A stretch of DNA of 64,000 bases. Origin: Paenibacillus caui (GTDB taxonomy: Bacteria > Bacillota > Bacilli > Paenibacillales > Paenibacillaceae). The stretch covers positions 46,166 to 110,165 of the forward strand of contig NZ_JAIOGQ010000015.1 of the NCBI RefSeq assembly GCF_019904135.1. The letters run 5' to 3'. Below the pieces are notes generated by a model. That model had not been told where the DNA came from. It was given only the letters and a program-made list of their open reading frames with translations, and searched no databases. Below, in pieces: positions 18,774 to 27,005 of the stretch (within the stretch, counting starts at the first letter, position 1; each line of letters starts with the position of its first letter). Both the position numbers and the translations under genes were made by a program.

Positions 18774-19913
18774 GTGTACATTCATCATCCGCGCATCATG
18801 ATATTAACGGCCAGCTACGGAGAGGGACATGTTCAAGTATCCCGGACGCTGCAGCATTGTTTTCTGGCAAAAGACGTCCAGGAGGTACAAATCATCGACT
18901 TGATGAAAGAAGCGCATCCTTTGTTAAACTCCATATCGACGAGACTCTACCTCAAAAGCACACGCACATCCCAGTACGGACTCGATTTTTACGGATGGAG
19001 TTATTACATGACCCGGGATGCCAGCCCGGACGGTTCCTTGAGCAAGTATTTTAACAGCCTGGGGAAAAAGAAATTGAAAGAAATGATCAAAAAAGCTCGG
19101 CCGGATGTGATCGTCAACACATTTCCATTTGGCGCCGCATCTGAAATTGGCCGTGATTTATCGATCCCTACATGTACGGTTCTGACGGACTATGCCCTGC
19201 ATGCCCGCTGGATTCAACCCTACATGAACAAATATTATGTGGCCACGGAGGAGCTGAAAGCGGAATTAGTCGCCAGGGAAGCCGCCGTGCCTCATCAAAT
19301 CGAAGTGACCGGGATTCCGGTCAGGTCCGGTTTTTACGCGGCAACCGCTGTCCGAAACCGTTTCCTGCCCATGCTGGACCGATCGAAAGAATTGGTCCTC
19401 ATCTCGGCAGGATCTTATGGCGTGCTTCATCACATAGAAGAAATCGCCCGGACGCTGCTTGCGAAAGGCAACTGCCAACTCGCGGTTGTATGCGGGCGAA
19501 ATCAAAAGATGGAGCAGAAATTGAGAATACTTTTTGAACACGAGCCGGATGTCCATATTTTCGGATTTGTCTCGCAGATTCATGAGCTGATGGCCCTCTC
19601 ATCCTGCATCGTAACCAAAGCCGGCGGAGTGACTTTATCCGAAGCGCTGAGCCTTATGCTGCCCGTTTTTATCTTCAAGCCTTTTGCAGGGCAAGAGAAA
19701 GAAAACGCATTGTATTTTGCAAACAAAGGCATCGCCAATATTGCTAATAACGCCCAAGAGCTGGGGGAGCAATTGGATAGATTATTATCGAATCCGGTTG
19801 ATACACATGGAATGAAAAAGCGGATGGCCGCGTTGTTTAAAGGAGAAGCAGCTGAGCTTATCGTGAACGATATTATGCAAACAATCGGAGAACGGTTGAG
19901 TGTTACGGTATGA
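18774..19913 (+). CDS. UgtP/MGDG synthase-like glycosyltransferase
   Basis: This 379-residue protein belongs to the GT28 family of diacylglycerol glucosyltransferases and MGDG synthases, which make glycolipids used as membrane lipids and LTA anchors. Visible features are ILTASYGEGHVQVS at the N-terminus, NTFPFGAASEIGR, the GIPVRSGF segment, and the UDP-sugar site KAGGVTLSEALSLMLPVF...GQEKENA. The GTG at 18774 has AGGGGGA seven bases upstream; an in-frame TTG at 18705 lacks a signal. A small gene and a VTT membrane protein follow, apparently in the same transcript. Confidence 0.85.
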   Translation: MYIHHPRIMILTASYGEGHVQVSRTLQHCFLAKDVQEVQIIDLMKEAHPLLNSISTRLYLKSTRTSQYGLDFYGWSYYMTRDASPDGSLSKYFNSLGKKKLKEMIKKARPDVIVNTFPFGAASEIGRDLSIPTCTVLTDYALHARWIQPYMNKYYVATEELKAELVAREAAVPHQIEVTGIPVRSGFYAATAVRNRFLPMLDRSKELVLISAGSYGVLHHIEEIARTLLAKGNCQLAVVCGRNQKMEQKLRILFEHEPDVHIFGFVSQIHELMALSSCIVTKAGGVTLSEALSLMLPVFIFKPFAGQEKENALYFANKGIANIANNAQELGEQLDRLLSNPVDTHGMKKRMAALFKGEAAELIVNDIMQTIGERLSVTV

Positions 19914-19931
19914 ACGATGGAGGGGAAGAAC

Positions 19932-20093
19932 ATGTTAAATAACCATGCTTTAGAGATACAGCTGTTTTTGGAGGAAGTGCATCTGATTGAAGCCAAAGTG
20001 ACTCAATTGATTGTGAGGTCCGGCTTGTCCGAGAAGGAGAAGCAGTATATTCTGGATCATATTCTTATCGTACCAGGGAGTAAGGCCCTATGA
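19932..20093 (+). CDS. Small 53-residue protein of unknown function
   Basis: A short frame starts at ATG 19932 behind GGAGGGG and ends in a TGA that overlaps the ATG of the next gene. The product is mostly helical, with acidic and hydrophobic residues alternating and a central RSGLSEKEKQYILDHI stretch. Size and position recall Spo0E-like phosphatases, but the SQELD-type signature is missing, so that assignment is not supported. The ribosome binding site and the stop-start overlap with the VTT gene argue that it is translated. Confidence 0.6.
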   Translation: MLNNHALEIQLFLEEVHLIEAKVTQLIVRSGLSEKEKQYILDHILIVPGSKAL

Positions 20094-20755
20094 ATCCATA
20101 TGCAAGAAAGGCAATGACTTGCTTTAGCATCATTAGCTTGCTTGCTATTGTTGGAGTTATCGGTTATTACTTGTATCTCCTGTATAATGGCGAAGCGCAG
20201 AAGCTGATGAACTCCATTCGGCATTATGGCGCCAGCGGAGCCATAATTGGCATAAGTATCCAAACTATTCTGAATATACTTCCTTTGCCGGGAGAACTCA
20301 CTTCCATTCTATTATTGGAGATTTACGGACCGGTTTGGGGCGGATTGTATTCGTGGATTGCGGGAGTCGCAGGGTCAGTCGGCGGTTTGTATCTGTCAAA
20401 GTGGATTGCCAAGCCTTTCTTCGGCAAAATGGTAGAGCCCTATATGAGCAAGGTGGATGAATGGATGAGGAAGCACGGGGGTTTGGGACTGCTGCTCATC
20501 CGGTTCGTTCCGCTTGTTCCTTATCATTTTGTCAACTACGCCGCCGGGCTGCTGCAGGTAAAATTATGGGGATTCTTGTGGACAACAGGACTTGGCATTC
20601 TGCCTTATACGATCGTTATGAGCGCTCTATACGCAGGCATACGGTGGGGCTCGATCCTTTGGGGGCTCATCGGCTGCGGAATGCTGCTCCTGCTTTCGGC
20701 CGCTGGCTGGTATGTCAAAAGACGCAAGCAAAAATCTCTTGTCAACATGTCATAA
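20090..20755 (+). CDS. VTT-domain membrane protein (TVP38/TMEM64/DedA-like)
   Basis: This 221-residue membrane protein has a first segment at residues 12-32 and the VTT core (about 55-180) containing LPLPGELTSILLLEIYGPVWGGL, GLGLLLIRFVPLVPYHFVNYAAG and GILPYTIVMSALYAG, typical of TVP38 family proteins. Related DedA-superfamily proteins help move phospholipid carriers across the membrane. The gene overlaps the 53-residue gene upstream by four bases and follows the glycolipid glycosyltransferase, so a role in envelope lipid traffic is a reasonable inference. Confidence 0.85.
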   Translation: MNPYARKAMTCFSIISLLAIVGVIGYYLYLLYNGEAQKLMNSIRHYGASGAIIGISIQTILNILPLPGELTSILLLEIYGPVWGGLYSWIAGVAGSVGGLYLSKWIAKPFFGKMVEPYMSKVDEWMRKHGGLGLLLIRFVPLVPYHFVNYAAGLLQVKLWGFLWTTGLGILPYTIVMSALYAGIRWGSILWGLIGCGMLLLLSAAGWYVKRRKQKSLVNMS

Positions 20756-20766
20756 GAGGCAATCTC

Positions 20767-20812
20767 CAAAAAAGCTCCAGCCCGTTTTTTAACGGGAAAT
20801 GGAGTTTTTTTT
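20767..20812 (+). terminator. Intrinsic terminator after the VTT gene
   Basis: Nested complementary arms CTCCA/TGGAG and CCGTT/AACGG with a short T loop are followed by T8. Confidence 0.85.
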
Positions 20813-20886
20813 GGCGCGTTGATCTTTTTGGTTTATGATGGACAAAGACTATATGAGTTGAACTAAAGAAAAGCATAGAGAACGGA

Positions 20887-21002
20887 GAAGATGGATAGAT
20901 TCAGAAGAAGCGAAGCGTTCGCCTTTGCCCCCGGATTTCTCCTACTTAAGCCTATTCAAAGAAATCCGGGGGGAACAGCGATCGTAGGAACTATCCATCT
21001 TC
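20887..21002. repeat. 116-bp nested inverted-repeat element (MITE or structured RNA)
   Basis: Outer perfect 12-bp arms GAAGATGGATAG / CTATCCATCTTC (20887-20898 and 20991-21002) enclose a perfect 13-bp inner pair (20928-20940 and 20960-20972, CCCCCGGATTTCT type) and a small hairpin GCGAA-GCG-TTCGC at 20910-20922. No reading frame of note runs through it. It sits between the VTT terminator and the FetA-like gene. It could be a dispersed palindromic repeat, a MITE or a leader RNA; only one copy is present in this window. Confidence 0.6.
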
Positions 21003-21071
21003 GCAGTGACACATGATTCAATCATTTGTGCGGGCTTATATAGTATAGTAAGAACTGGAGGAGTTGCCGGC

Positions 21072-21746
21072 ATGGATCCATTACTGCAATTTAACGGACT
21101 GACCAAAACGATCATTATTCCTGAATCCAAAACTCTGTTCGCGCAAGCGTCGGGAACCATAAACGAGGGGGACCGCATCGCCGTGACCGGCCCGTCCGGG
21201 CAAGGGAAGAGTACGCTGCTGCGCATTTTGGCGCTGCTTGACGAACCCGACAGTGGCGAGCTGTTTCTAAAGGGAAAGCCGAAGAACCGGTGGGAACCGC
21301 GTCTATGGCGAATGGAAGTTTGTTATGTGAGCCAGTTTCCGGTGATGCTGAACGGAACCGTTGAAGATAATCTGAAAACCGTCAGCCGGCTGCACCAAAC
21401 CGCATTCGATGCGGCCTATGCATCCAGGCTGATGGCACATGTGGAACTCGGCGAGATGAGCTGGTCGAAAGAAGCCTCGTCGCTGTCGGGGGGCGAGAAA
21501 CAGCGGATCGCTCTAGTACGCTCCTTGCTGCTCCGGCCCAAGCTGCTGCTCCTGGACGAAGTGACGGCTTCCCTCGATGAAGCAAGCAAACTAGCCGTAG
21601 AGCAGCTTCTTAGGGAAACGAACCGGAGTGAAGGAACCGGTTATGTCTGGATTTCGCATGACCGGGAACAGGGCAAACGGATTGCCGAGCGGAGTTGGCA
21701 GCTATCTGGCAGCGAACTGTCTGAAGGAGCGGTCACATGTCTTTAA
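21072..21746 (+). CDS. fetA: ABC transporter ATPase (FetA/YbbL-like)
   Basis: This 224-residue ATPase shows Walker A GPSGQGKST, signature LSGGEKQR, Walker B LLLLDEVT and an H-loop ISHDREQGKRIAERSW. It overlaps the downstream UPF0014 permease by ten bases, the arrangement of FetA-FetB (YbbL-YbbM), a pair reported to act in iron export and oxidative stress in E. coli and related to the plant STAR1/STAR2 transporter. The ATG at 21072 has GGAGGAG eight bases upstream. Confidence 0.85.
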   Translation: MDPLLQFNGLTKTIIIPESKTLFAQASGTINEGDRIAVTGPSGQGKSTLLRILALLDEPDSGELFLKGKPKNRWEPRLWRMEVCYVSQFPVMLNGTVEDNLKTVSRLHQTAFDAAYASRLMAHVELGEMSWSKEASSLSGGEKQRIALVRSLLLRPKLLLLDEVTASLDEASKLAVEQLLRETNRSEGTGYVWISHDREQGKRIAERSWQLSGSELSEGAVTCL

Positions 21747-22498
21747 TCGCGCTGGGGATGACGCTTGTATTTGTCGCCGTTTCGATCGGCATTTCCATCT
21801 GGCAGAAACTTTCGCTTGAGAAGGACATATTGATCGGAACTGTCCGATCGGCGGCTCAACTGCTGGCAGTCGGCTTTGTCCTGCAGTATGTATTCGGTAC
21901 GAGCCATCCGCTGATCGTGCTGCTGATGCTGCTGATTATGATTGGGGTTGCCACCTGGAACGCGGGAAAGCGCGGAAAAGGTCTTCGGGGAATTCTGCTC
22001 CGAATCGGCATCACCATCTCGATTACGGAGTTTGTTACGCTGGGCTTGCTGCTTGCATTAGGCATTATTCCTTTTTCGACCCGCTACATCATTCCGATCA
22101 GCGGCATGACGATCGGGAACGCCATGGTCGTCTCCAGCTTGTTTCTCAATCAGATGAAAAGAGAAGCTGAAACGTCGCGCGGTGAAGTCGAGACGCTGCT
22201 GTCGCTTGGCGCGACACCGCGCCAGGCTATACACGAGCTGCTGAAACGATCGGCGCGCTCCAGCATGATTCCAACGATCGACGGGATGAAAACGGTCGGC
22301 CTCGTTCAGCTGCCGGGCATGATGACCGGCATGATCGTTGCCGGCGCGAGCCCGCTGGAAGCGGTGCGATACCAGATTCTGATCATGTTCGCCTTCTCTT
22401 CTTCCGCAGCCCTTACCAGCATACTGCTTGCCCTGATGAGCTATCGTCTGTGGTTTGGAACTCAGGGGCAATTTAAGTCGTCAAAGACGAGCGCGTGA
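21737..22498 (+). CDS. fetB: FetB/YbbM-like ABC permease (UPF0014)
   Basis: This 253-residue membrane protein has about six or seven hydrophobic segments and the UPF0014 hallmarks RSAAQLLAVGF near the N-terminus, ISGMTIGNAMVVSSL in the middle and the coupling stretch SLGATPRQAIHELLKRSARSSMIPTID, followed by GLVQLPGMMTGMIVAGASPLEAVRYQ. With the overlapping ATPase it forms a two-gene transporter. Substrate by homology is iron or another cation; phosphate export has also been suggested for relatives. Confidence 0.88.
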   Translation: MSLIALGMTLVFVAVSIGISIWQKLSLEKDILIGTVRSAAQLLAVGFVLQYVFGTSHPLIVLLMLLIMIGVATWNAGKRGKGLRGILLRIGITISITEFVTLGLLLALGIIPFSTRYIIPISGMTIGNAMVVSSLFLNQMKREAETSRGEVETLLSLGATPRQAIHELLKRSARSSMIPTIDGMKTVGLVQLPGMMTGMIVAGASPLEAVRYQILIMFAFSSSAALTSILLALMSYRLWFGTQGQFKSSKTSA

Positions 22499-22621
22499 TT
22501 CAATTTTTCCTCAATCGCCGCAATGTTGACCATTGTGATATAATGCTTTTTATATCGTACAGGATATTTGTTAACGATTATGAAAACCATATATATCATT
22601 TTGAACAGGTGAAGCCTAAAA

Positions 22622-23065
22622 ATGAAAAATATACAAAAGGATAATTTATTGACGAGCTGGCTCTCTTTGAACCAGATCCAAATGACGATTGCAAACGAGC
22701 TGGAATCTGTCCTGCAAGAGAAGCATCAATTGTCGTTAAAAGAGTTTTACTTGCTGTTATTTTTATTTGAAGCTCCGGAGCAGAAATTAAGGCTGCAGCA
22801 ATTGGAAAGTATGGTGGGTTTGAGTCAAAGCGCCATGTCGAGATTGGTAAGCAGATTTGAGGCGAAAGGCTGCGGCGCATTAAAAAGGGAAATTTGCGAA
22901 GCAGATCGCAGAGCCGTCTATACGGCTTTAACAGAAATAGGGGAGGCTAAGCTTGAAAAAGCTCTGGTCTCCGTCAGAATGGTGCTGGAGAAGTTTTTTG
23001 CCAAACCCGATATTCAGGCTGAATTTCAAAAGTTGATACATTCTGCAGCAAACCGTCAAACTTAA
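22622..23065 (+). CDS. MarR family transcriptional regulator
   Basis: This 147-residue protein has the MarR winged-helix layout: helix-turn-helix LRLQQLESMVGLSQSAMSRLVSRFEAKG (about residues 60-88), then the wing with REICEADRRAVYTALTEIGEAKLEKA. AGGTGA precedes the ATG. It is oriented toward namA, which follows after a terminator and a 14-bp palindrome that is a plausible operator for it. The inducer is unknown; C81 and C86, which fall at the recognition helix/wing border, could sense oxidants or electrophiles. Confidence 0.85.
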   Translation: MKNIQKDNLLTSWLSLNQIQMTIANELESVLQEKHQLSLKEFYLLLFLFEAPEQKLRLQQLESMVGLSQSAMSRLVSRFEAKGCGALKREICEADRRAVYTALTEIGEAKLEKALVSVRMVLEKFFAKPDIQAEFQKLIHSAANRQT

Positions 23066-23106
23066 GCAAAATTAACGTTATAGCTGGCAAAGCAGCGGAT
23101 TCCAAG

Positions 23107-23135
23107 CCCTCTCACTTCATGAGAGGGTTATTTTT
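23107..23135 (+). terminator. Intrinsic terminator after the MarR gene
   Basis: Perfect 7-bp arms CCCTCTC / GAGAGGG with a 7-base loop, followed by TTATTTTT. Confidence 0.85.
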
Positions 23136-23172
23136 ATGACTTGACGCGAGAAAAGAGGTCTGTTAATTTATA

Positions 23173-23186
23173 TGCATGCGCATGCA
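23173..23186. promoter_or_regulatory. Palindromic operator upstream of namA
   Basis: TGCATGCGCATGCA is a perfect 14-bp palindrome in an AT-rich surround, 43 bases before the namA ATG. A possible -35 TTGACG lies at 23141-23146. The position suggests binding by the adjacent MarR-family protein or another dimeric repressor. Confidence 0.6.
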
Positions 23187-23228
23187 ATTAATAAATCTAG
23201 ATTATGACAAGGAGAAGGAGATGCAAAA

Positions 23229-24266
23229 ATGAAGGATTTATTCACCCCTTTCCAATTTAAAGGTTTGGAGCTAAAAAATCGGGTCGTCATGCCTCCGATG
23301 TGCCAGTATTCGGTCACCAAGAAAGACGGAATTGCCACGGACTGGCATTATCAGCACTATGTAAGCCGGGCTGTGGGAGGAGCTGCTCTGATTATTATTG
23401 AGATGACGGATGTGGAGCCCGACGGCCGCATTACGGATTACGATCTGGGATTGTGGTCCGATGATCAAATTCCCGCGTTGGCCCGCATCATAGAAGCTTG
23501 TCACCAGCATGGAGCCAAAGTCGGTATTCAAATTGCTCATGCAGGCCGCAAGGCGGAAGACGCGGCTGTCCCTGTGGCACCGTCCGCCGTTCCGTTTGAT
23601 AAGGAATTCAAAACGCCTAGAGCGCTTTCCACCGAAGAAGTGAAACAAATGGTCGACAAATTCCGGGTGGCTGTAGACCGGGCCGTCAAAGCCGGGGTAG
23701 ATGCGATCGAATTGCACGGCGCTCATGGTTACTTGATTCACCAATTTCACTCTCCATTAACCAATAAAAGAACAGACGAATACGGACAAGATCTGACTAA
23801 ATTCGGCAAAGAGGTCATTCAGGCCGCAAAAAGTGTCATGCCTGCAGATATGCCGCTAATTATGCGTATCTCAGCGAAAGAATACGTAGAGGGCGGATAT
23901 GGAATTCAGGAAAGCATCGCTTTCGCCAAACAATATCAGCAGGCCGGAGCCGATATGTTCCATATCAGTTCCGGAGGTGAAGGTCCTATTGCCGCCTTTG
24001 GCAAACCGGGAACGCATGCTGCCTACCAGGTGCCTCTAGCAAGTGACATCAAGCAGGCTCTGGACATTCCGGTCATCGCGGTAGGCAGACTGGATGAGCC
24101 TGTGCTTGCAAACGCCGTTATTGGAAACGAGGATGCCGATCTTGTTGCCGTAGGAAGAGGAATGCTGAGAAATCCATATTGGACCCTGGAAGCTTCGGTG
24201 CAGCTGAATAAGGAAGCTGAAAAACCCCAGCAGTACCAATTCGGATTTCCTGGAATCCGAAAGTAA
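23229..24266 (+). CDS. namA: NADPH dehydrogenase, old yellow enzyme family (YqjM-like)
   Basis: This 345-residue FMN enzyme of the OYE family reduces activated C=C bonds, nitroesters and similar electrophiles with NADPH. The YqjM subclass features are visible: PPMCQYS with the redox-tuning C25, HAGRKAE, the substrate-binding HGAHGYLIHQFHSPLTNKRTDEYG, and RISAKEY. GGAGAAGGAG precedes the ATG. A MarR regulator lies upstream and a palindrome in front, consistent with induction by electrophilic or oxidative stress. Confidence 0.92.
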   Translation: MKDLFTPFQFKGLELKNRVVMPPMCQYSVTKKDGIATDWHYQHYVSRAVGGAALIIIEMTDVEPDGRITDYDLGLWSDDQIPALARIIEACHQHGAKVGIQIAHAGRKAEDAAVPVAPSAVPFDKEFKTPRALSTEEVKQMVDKFRVAVDRAVKAGVDAIELHGAHGYLIHQFHSPLTNKRTDEYGQDLTKFGKEVIQAAKSVMPADMPLIMRISAKEYVEGGYGIQESIAFAKQYQQAGADMFHISSGGEGPIAAFGKPGTHAAYQVPLASDIKQALDIPVIAVGRLDEPVLANAVIGNEDADLVAVGRGMLRNPYWTLEASVQLNKEAEKPQQYQFGFPGIRK

Positions 24267-24313
24267 AGATCTGCCTGAGGGCAAAGAGATTTCCCGAAGG
24301 TTAGCGTATTAGA

Positions 24314-24339
24314 AAACCGGCCTAATGCTAGGCCGGTTT
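24314..24339. terminator. Bidirectional hairpin terminator
   Basis: Perfect 11-bp arms AAACCGGCCTA / TAGGCCGGTTT with a four-base loop lie between the convergent namA and carboxymuconolactone decarboxylase-like genes. Confidence 0.85.
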
Positions 24340-24344
24340 GCCAT

Positions 24345-24737
24345 TTATTTTTGCATTTTCCGGTTATCAAACACCTCTTTCGCCACGGTCAGGATCGTGT
24401 TCAACGCGACTGGAAAGCCGGCGTAGATGATCATCTGCATCATGACTTCCACAATCTCTTCCTCAGTCCAACATACATTAAGCGCCCCATTGATATAAAA
24501 TTTGAGCTGCTGTGTATTGCCTAACGCAGTCAATCCGGCCACCGTTGCAAGCAGGCGTGATTTCAAGTCCAGCTGAGGACGGGAGAAGATGAGTCCATAG
24601 TTGAACTCGACCGCTAATCTTCCCAGATCAGGGGCTGGGGATTCCTTAAAGCTGTCTACAATAGACTGGTAGTTTTCCTTGTCAAGCCTGGCCAGAATTT
24701 CCAAGCCTTTTTCATAATTTTCATCACTGAATGCCAT
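24345..24737 (-). CDS. Carboxymuconolactone decarboxylase family protein
   Basis: This 130-residue all-helical protein resembles gamma-carboxymuconolactone decarboxylase: it contains DLKSRLLATVAGLTALGNTQQLKFYINGALNVCWTEEEIVEVMMQ. There is one cysteine (C89) and no CXXC pair, so it is not an AhpD-type peroxidase. The ATG at 24737 follows AAAGGAGAG; the frame extends further upstream only over the neighbouring MFS gene. It lies 20 bases downstream of that MFS gene on the same strand, so both are probably co-transcribed. The metabolic role is not known. Confidence 0.85.
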   Translation of the reverse strand: MAFSDENYEKGLEILARLDKENYQSIVDSFKESPAPDLGRLAVEFNYGLIFSRPQLDLKSRLLATVAGLTALGNTQQLKFYINGALNVCWTEEEIVEVMMQMIIYAGFPVALNTILTVAKEVFDNRKMQK

Positions 24738-24757
24738 TTGTGCGTCTCTCCTTTTAT

Positions 24758-25978
24758 TCAATTTGATTCGAGGGAAGTTTGATTCTTCCCCGATGTATTT
24801 CTCCATCTGATCAGGCCGCTGAAGGATACCAGAATCATGGCGATTCCCGTTATGCAGACCCCTGCCCATTGCCAGCGGCTCCAGGCAAGCACCCCCAAGT
24901 AGGAGCCCAATGCCCCGCCAAGGAAGGTCGATACCATATACAATCCGTTTAACCGGCTGCGCATTTCGGCCGATAGCGCGAAGATACGGGCTTGGCAAGC
25001 CACCTGATTCGCCTGGGTACCGACCGTGAGCAGGAAAGCGGCGAATACGACTGCCGGCAGCGAGTAACCGCCGAACAGGAACAGGACGAAGGACATGAGA
25101 GCGACGGCGGTACAAGCTATGCCGGCAAATACTGCGCCTTTTCGGTCGACGAGTCTTCCGATGACAGGCGTTGCAAACGCGCCTCCGATGCCGACCAAGC
25201 CCACCAAGCCTACGGTCTCAGTACCCAAGGAATAGGCAGGGGACTTGAGCAGGAAGGCTAGTGTTGTCCAAAATACGCTGAAAGCTCCGAACACCAATCC
25301 TTGGCTGACGCAGGCCTGTCTAAGCACTTGCTCTCGTCGCAACAACGGCCCCAGAGACTTGATCAGCCCGAGGTAAGACATAGCAGTACTGCTGCGGCTT
25401 CGAGGGAAGCGGGTACGGATAAGTGCCATCAGCAAAACCATGCAGCTAAAGGAAATCCAGTACATCGCTCTCCAGCCGAATAACCCGTCCACCCAGCCGC
25501 TTATAAGTCTGGCACCCAAAATTCCGCAGACTAATCCGATCGCCACGTTGCCAAGCACTTTGCCGCGCTGCTCGGCCTGCGCAAGCGACGCAGCCAAAGG
25601 CACGACAATCTGGGGAATGACGGTAGTAAGCCCAACTGTAAAATGAAAGACGACCAGCCAGATCAAGCTCATGGAAGACGCTACTGCCGCCAGGGACAGG
25701 CTGACCAGACCAAGCAGGATCAGGATAAGCCGCCGCCGCTCCATCATGTCCCCAAGCGGAACAAGAAACAGGTTTCCAAGCGCGTAGCCTACCTGGGCCA
25801 GAGTAGCGACAAGTCCTATTTGCGCAACCGTAACTCCAAATGTTTGAGCCATGCTGGCGAGCAGCGTCTGGTTCAGATACACGTTGGCTACCGTGAATCC
25901 ACAGGTCAGGGTCATCAGAAATACGAGCCCATGCGTTAATTTGGGACGAAAGGTTTCCTCCGCATCATTGAGGTTCAT
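24758..25978 (-). CDS. MFS transporter
   Basis: This 406-residue protein has about twelve membrane segments and the MFS loop 2-3 motif GDMMERRRLILI. It is of the drug:H+ antiporter-like type (YnfM/AraJ resemblance); the substrate is not predictable. AAGGAG precedes the ATG. The decarboxylase-like gene follows and an XRE-family regulator is divergently transcribed 127 bases away, which suggests that the regulator controls this export/detoxification pair. Confidence 0.85.
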   Translation of the reverse strand: MNLNDAEETFRPKLTHGLVFLMTLTCGFTVANVYLNQTLLASMAQTFGVTVAQIGLVATLAQVGYALGNLFLVPLGDMMERRRLILILLGLVSLSLAAVASSMSLIWLVVFHFTVGLTTVIPQIVVPLAASLAQAEQRGKVLGNVAIGLVCGILGARLISGWVDGLFGWRAMYWISFSCMVLLMALIRTRFPRSRSSTAMSYLGLIKSLGPLLRREQVLRQACVSQGLVFGAFSVFWTTLAFLLKSPAYSLGTETVGLVGLVGIGGAFATPVIGRLVDRKGAVFAGIACTAVALMSFVLFLFGGYSLPAVVFAAFLLTVGTQANQVACQARIFALSAEMRSRLNGLYMVSTFLGGALGSYLGVLAWSRWQWAGVCITGIAMILVSFSGLIRWRNTSGKNQTSLESN

Positions 25979-26105
25979 GGCCTCACTCCTTCCTAAAAGA
26001 ATAAGTTAGAACGGTTATGATAGAATGATAAATGAGTTTTTATAATAGAAATAGGTTCCTGTTAATCATAGTATTAATAGTAACTGTTATAGGAGTGGAT
26101 AAGGA

Positions 26106-27005
26106 TTGGATAAGACGAAGAGCGATATGGAGCGGAGAAAAGAGTTAGGAGACTTTCTAAAGTCGCGCCGAAACCGGATGCAGCCGGCCGATTATGGGCT
26201 CAGCGCCGGACCAAGGCGCAAAGCGAAAGGGCTGCGGCGGGAGGAACTGGCCCAGCTCGCGGGGATCGGGCAGACCTGGTATACATGGCTGGAACAGGGA
26301 AGAGATATCAACGTATCCGCCGGAGTTCTGGAAAGTTTGGCCCGTATAATGCGCATGGATGCCGAAGAAAGGAAGCATCTGTTTTTATTGGCTCATCATC
26401 AGCTCCCCATTACGAACCAGGAGGAAGATAACAAAGGAAACGTTCGCACCGTATTGCAAAATTTTCTGGAGCATTGGGCCGACTGCCCGGCTTTTATGAT
26501 GGATTACAAATGGGATATTTGCGCGTGGAACCGTGCGGCGTGCGTAGTTTTCGGGGATTTTGCCCAAATGGGCCCCAAAGAGCTTAACGCGGTTTGGAGG
26601 TGTTTCATGTCCGCCTCTTACAAGGAACTGTTCGCCGATTGGGAAGGCCATGCCCGCCGCCTTCTAGCCTCCTTCCGGGCTTCTTGCACCAGGTTTATAG
26701 GGGAACCCTGGTTCAAGGAGCTTGTGGACGAGTTATCGGAACAGAGCAAGGAATTCCGTTCATGGTGGCCGCTGCATGATATCATGAGCATCCCCATTCC
26801 TATCGGGAAAAAAGAAATCCGGCATCCCAAGGCCGGAAGTATGGTGATGGAGCATATTACTTTTCAAGTTTACGACGATCCGGATCTGAAGGTAACCTTG
26901 TACCGTCCGCTACATGAGAAAGAAACAGTGGAGAAATTGAACAAGCTTCTTGAGGAAGCATTAATCACTCCAGCAGTCCGAGCGCCTGATAAACCCGAGT
27001 TGTAA
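26106..27005 (+). CDS. XRE family regulator with MmyB-type ligand-binding domain
   Basis: This 299-residue protein has an N-terminal helix-turn-helix (about residues 10-85, with RRKAKGLRREELAQLAGIGQTWYTWLEQGRDINVS) and a C-terminal MmyB-like (MLTR) ligand-binding region starting around WDICAWNRAACVVFGDF. Such regulators usually repress a neighbouring oxidoreductase or efflux gene, here the divergent MFS operon. The TTG at 26106 is chosen because AGGAGTGG lies about ten bases upstream; an ATG at 26127 is the alternative. Its 3' end overlaps the convergent L,D-transpeptidase gene by 41 bases. Confidence 0.85.
   Translation: MDKTKSDMERRKELGDFLKSRRNRMQPADYGLSAGPRRKAKGLRREELAQLAGIGQTWYTWLEQGRDINVSAGVLESLARIMRMDAEERKHLFLLAHHQLPITNQEEDNKGNVRTVLQNFLEHWADCPAFMMDYKWDICAWNRAACVVFGDFAQMGPKELNAVWRCFMSASYKELFADWEGHARRLLASFRASCTRFIGEPWFKELVDELSEQSKEFRSWWPLHDIMSIPIPIGKKEIRHPKAGSMVMEHITFQVYDDPDLKVTLYRPLHEKETVEKLNKLLEEALITPAVRAPDKPEL

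Noticed and set aside
19932..20093. Spo0E-like phosphatase assignment
   Set aside because: Size fits, but the SQELD-type signature is absent.
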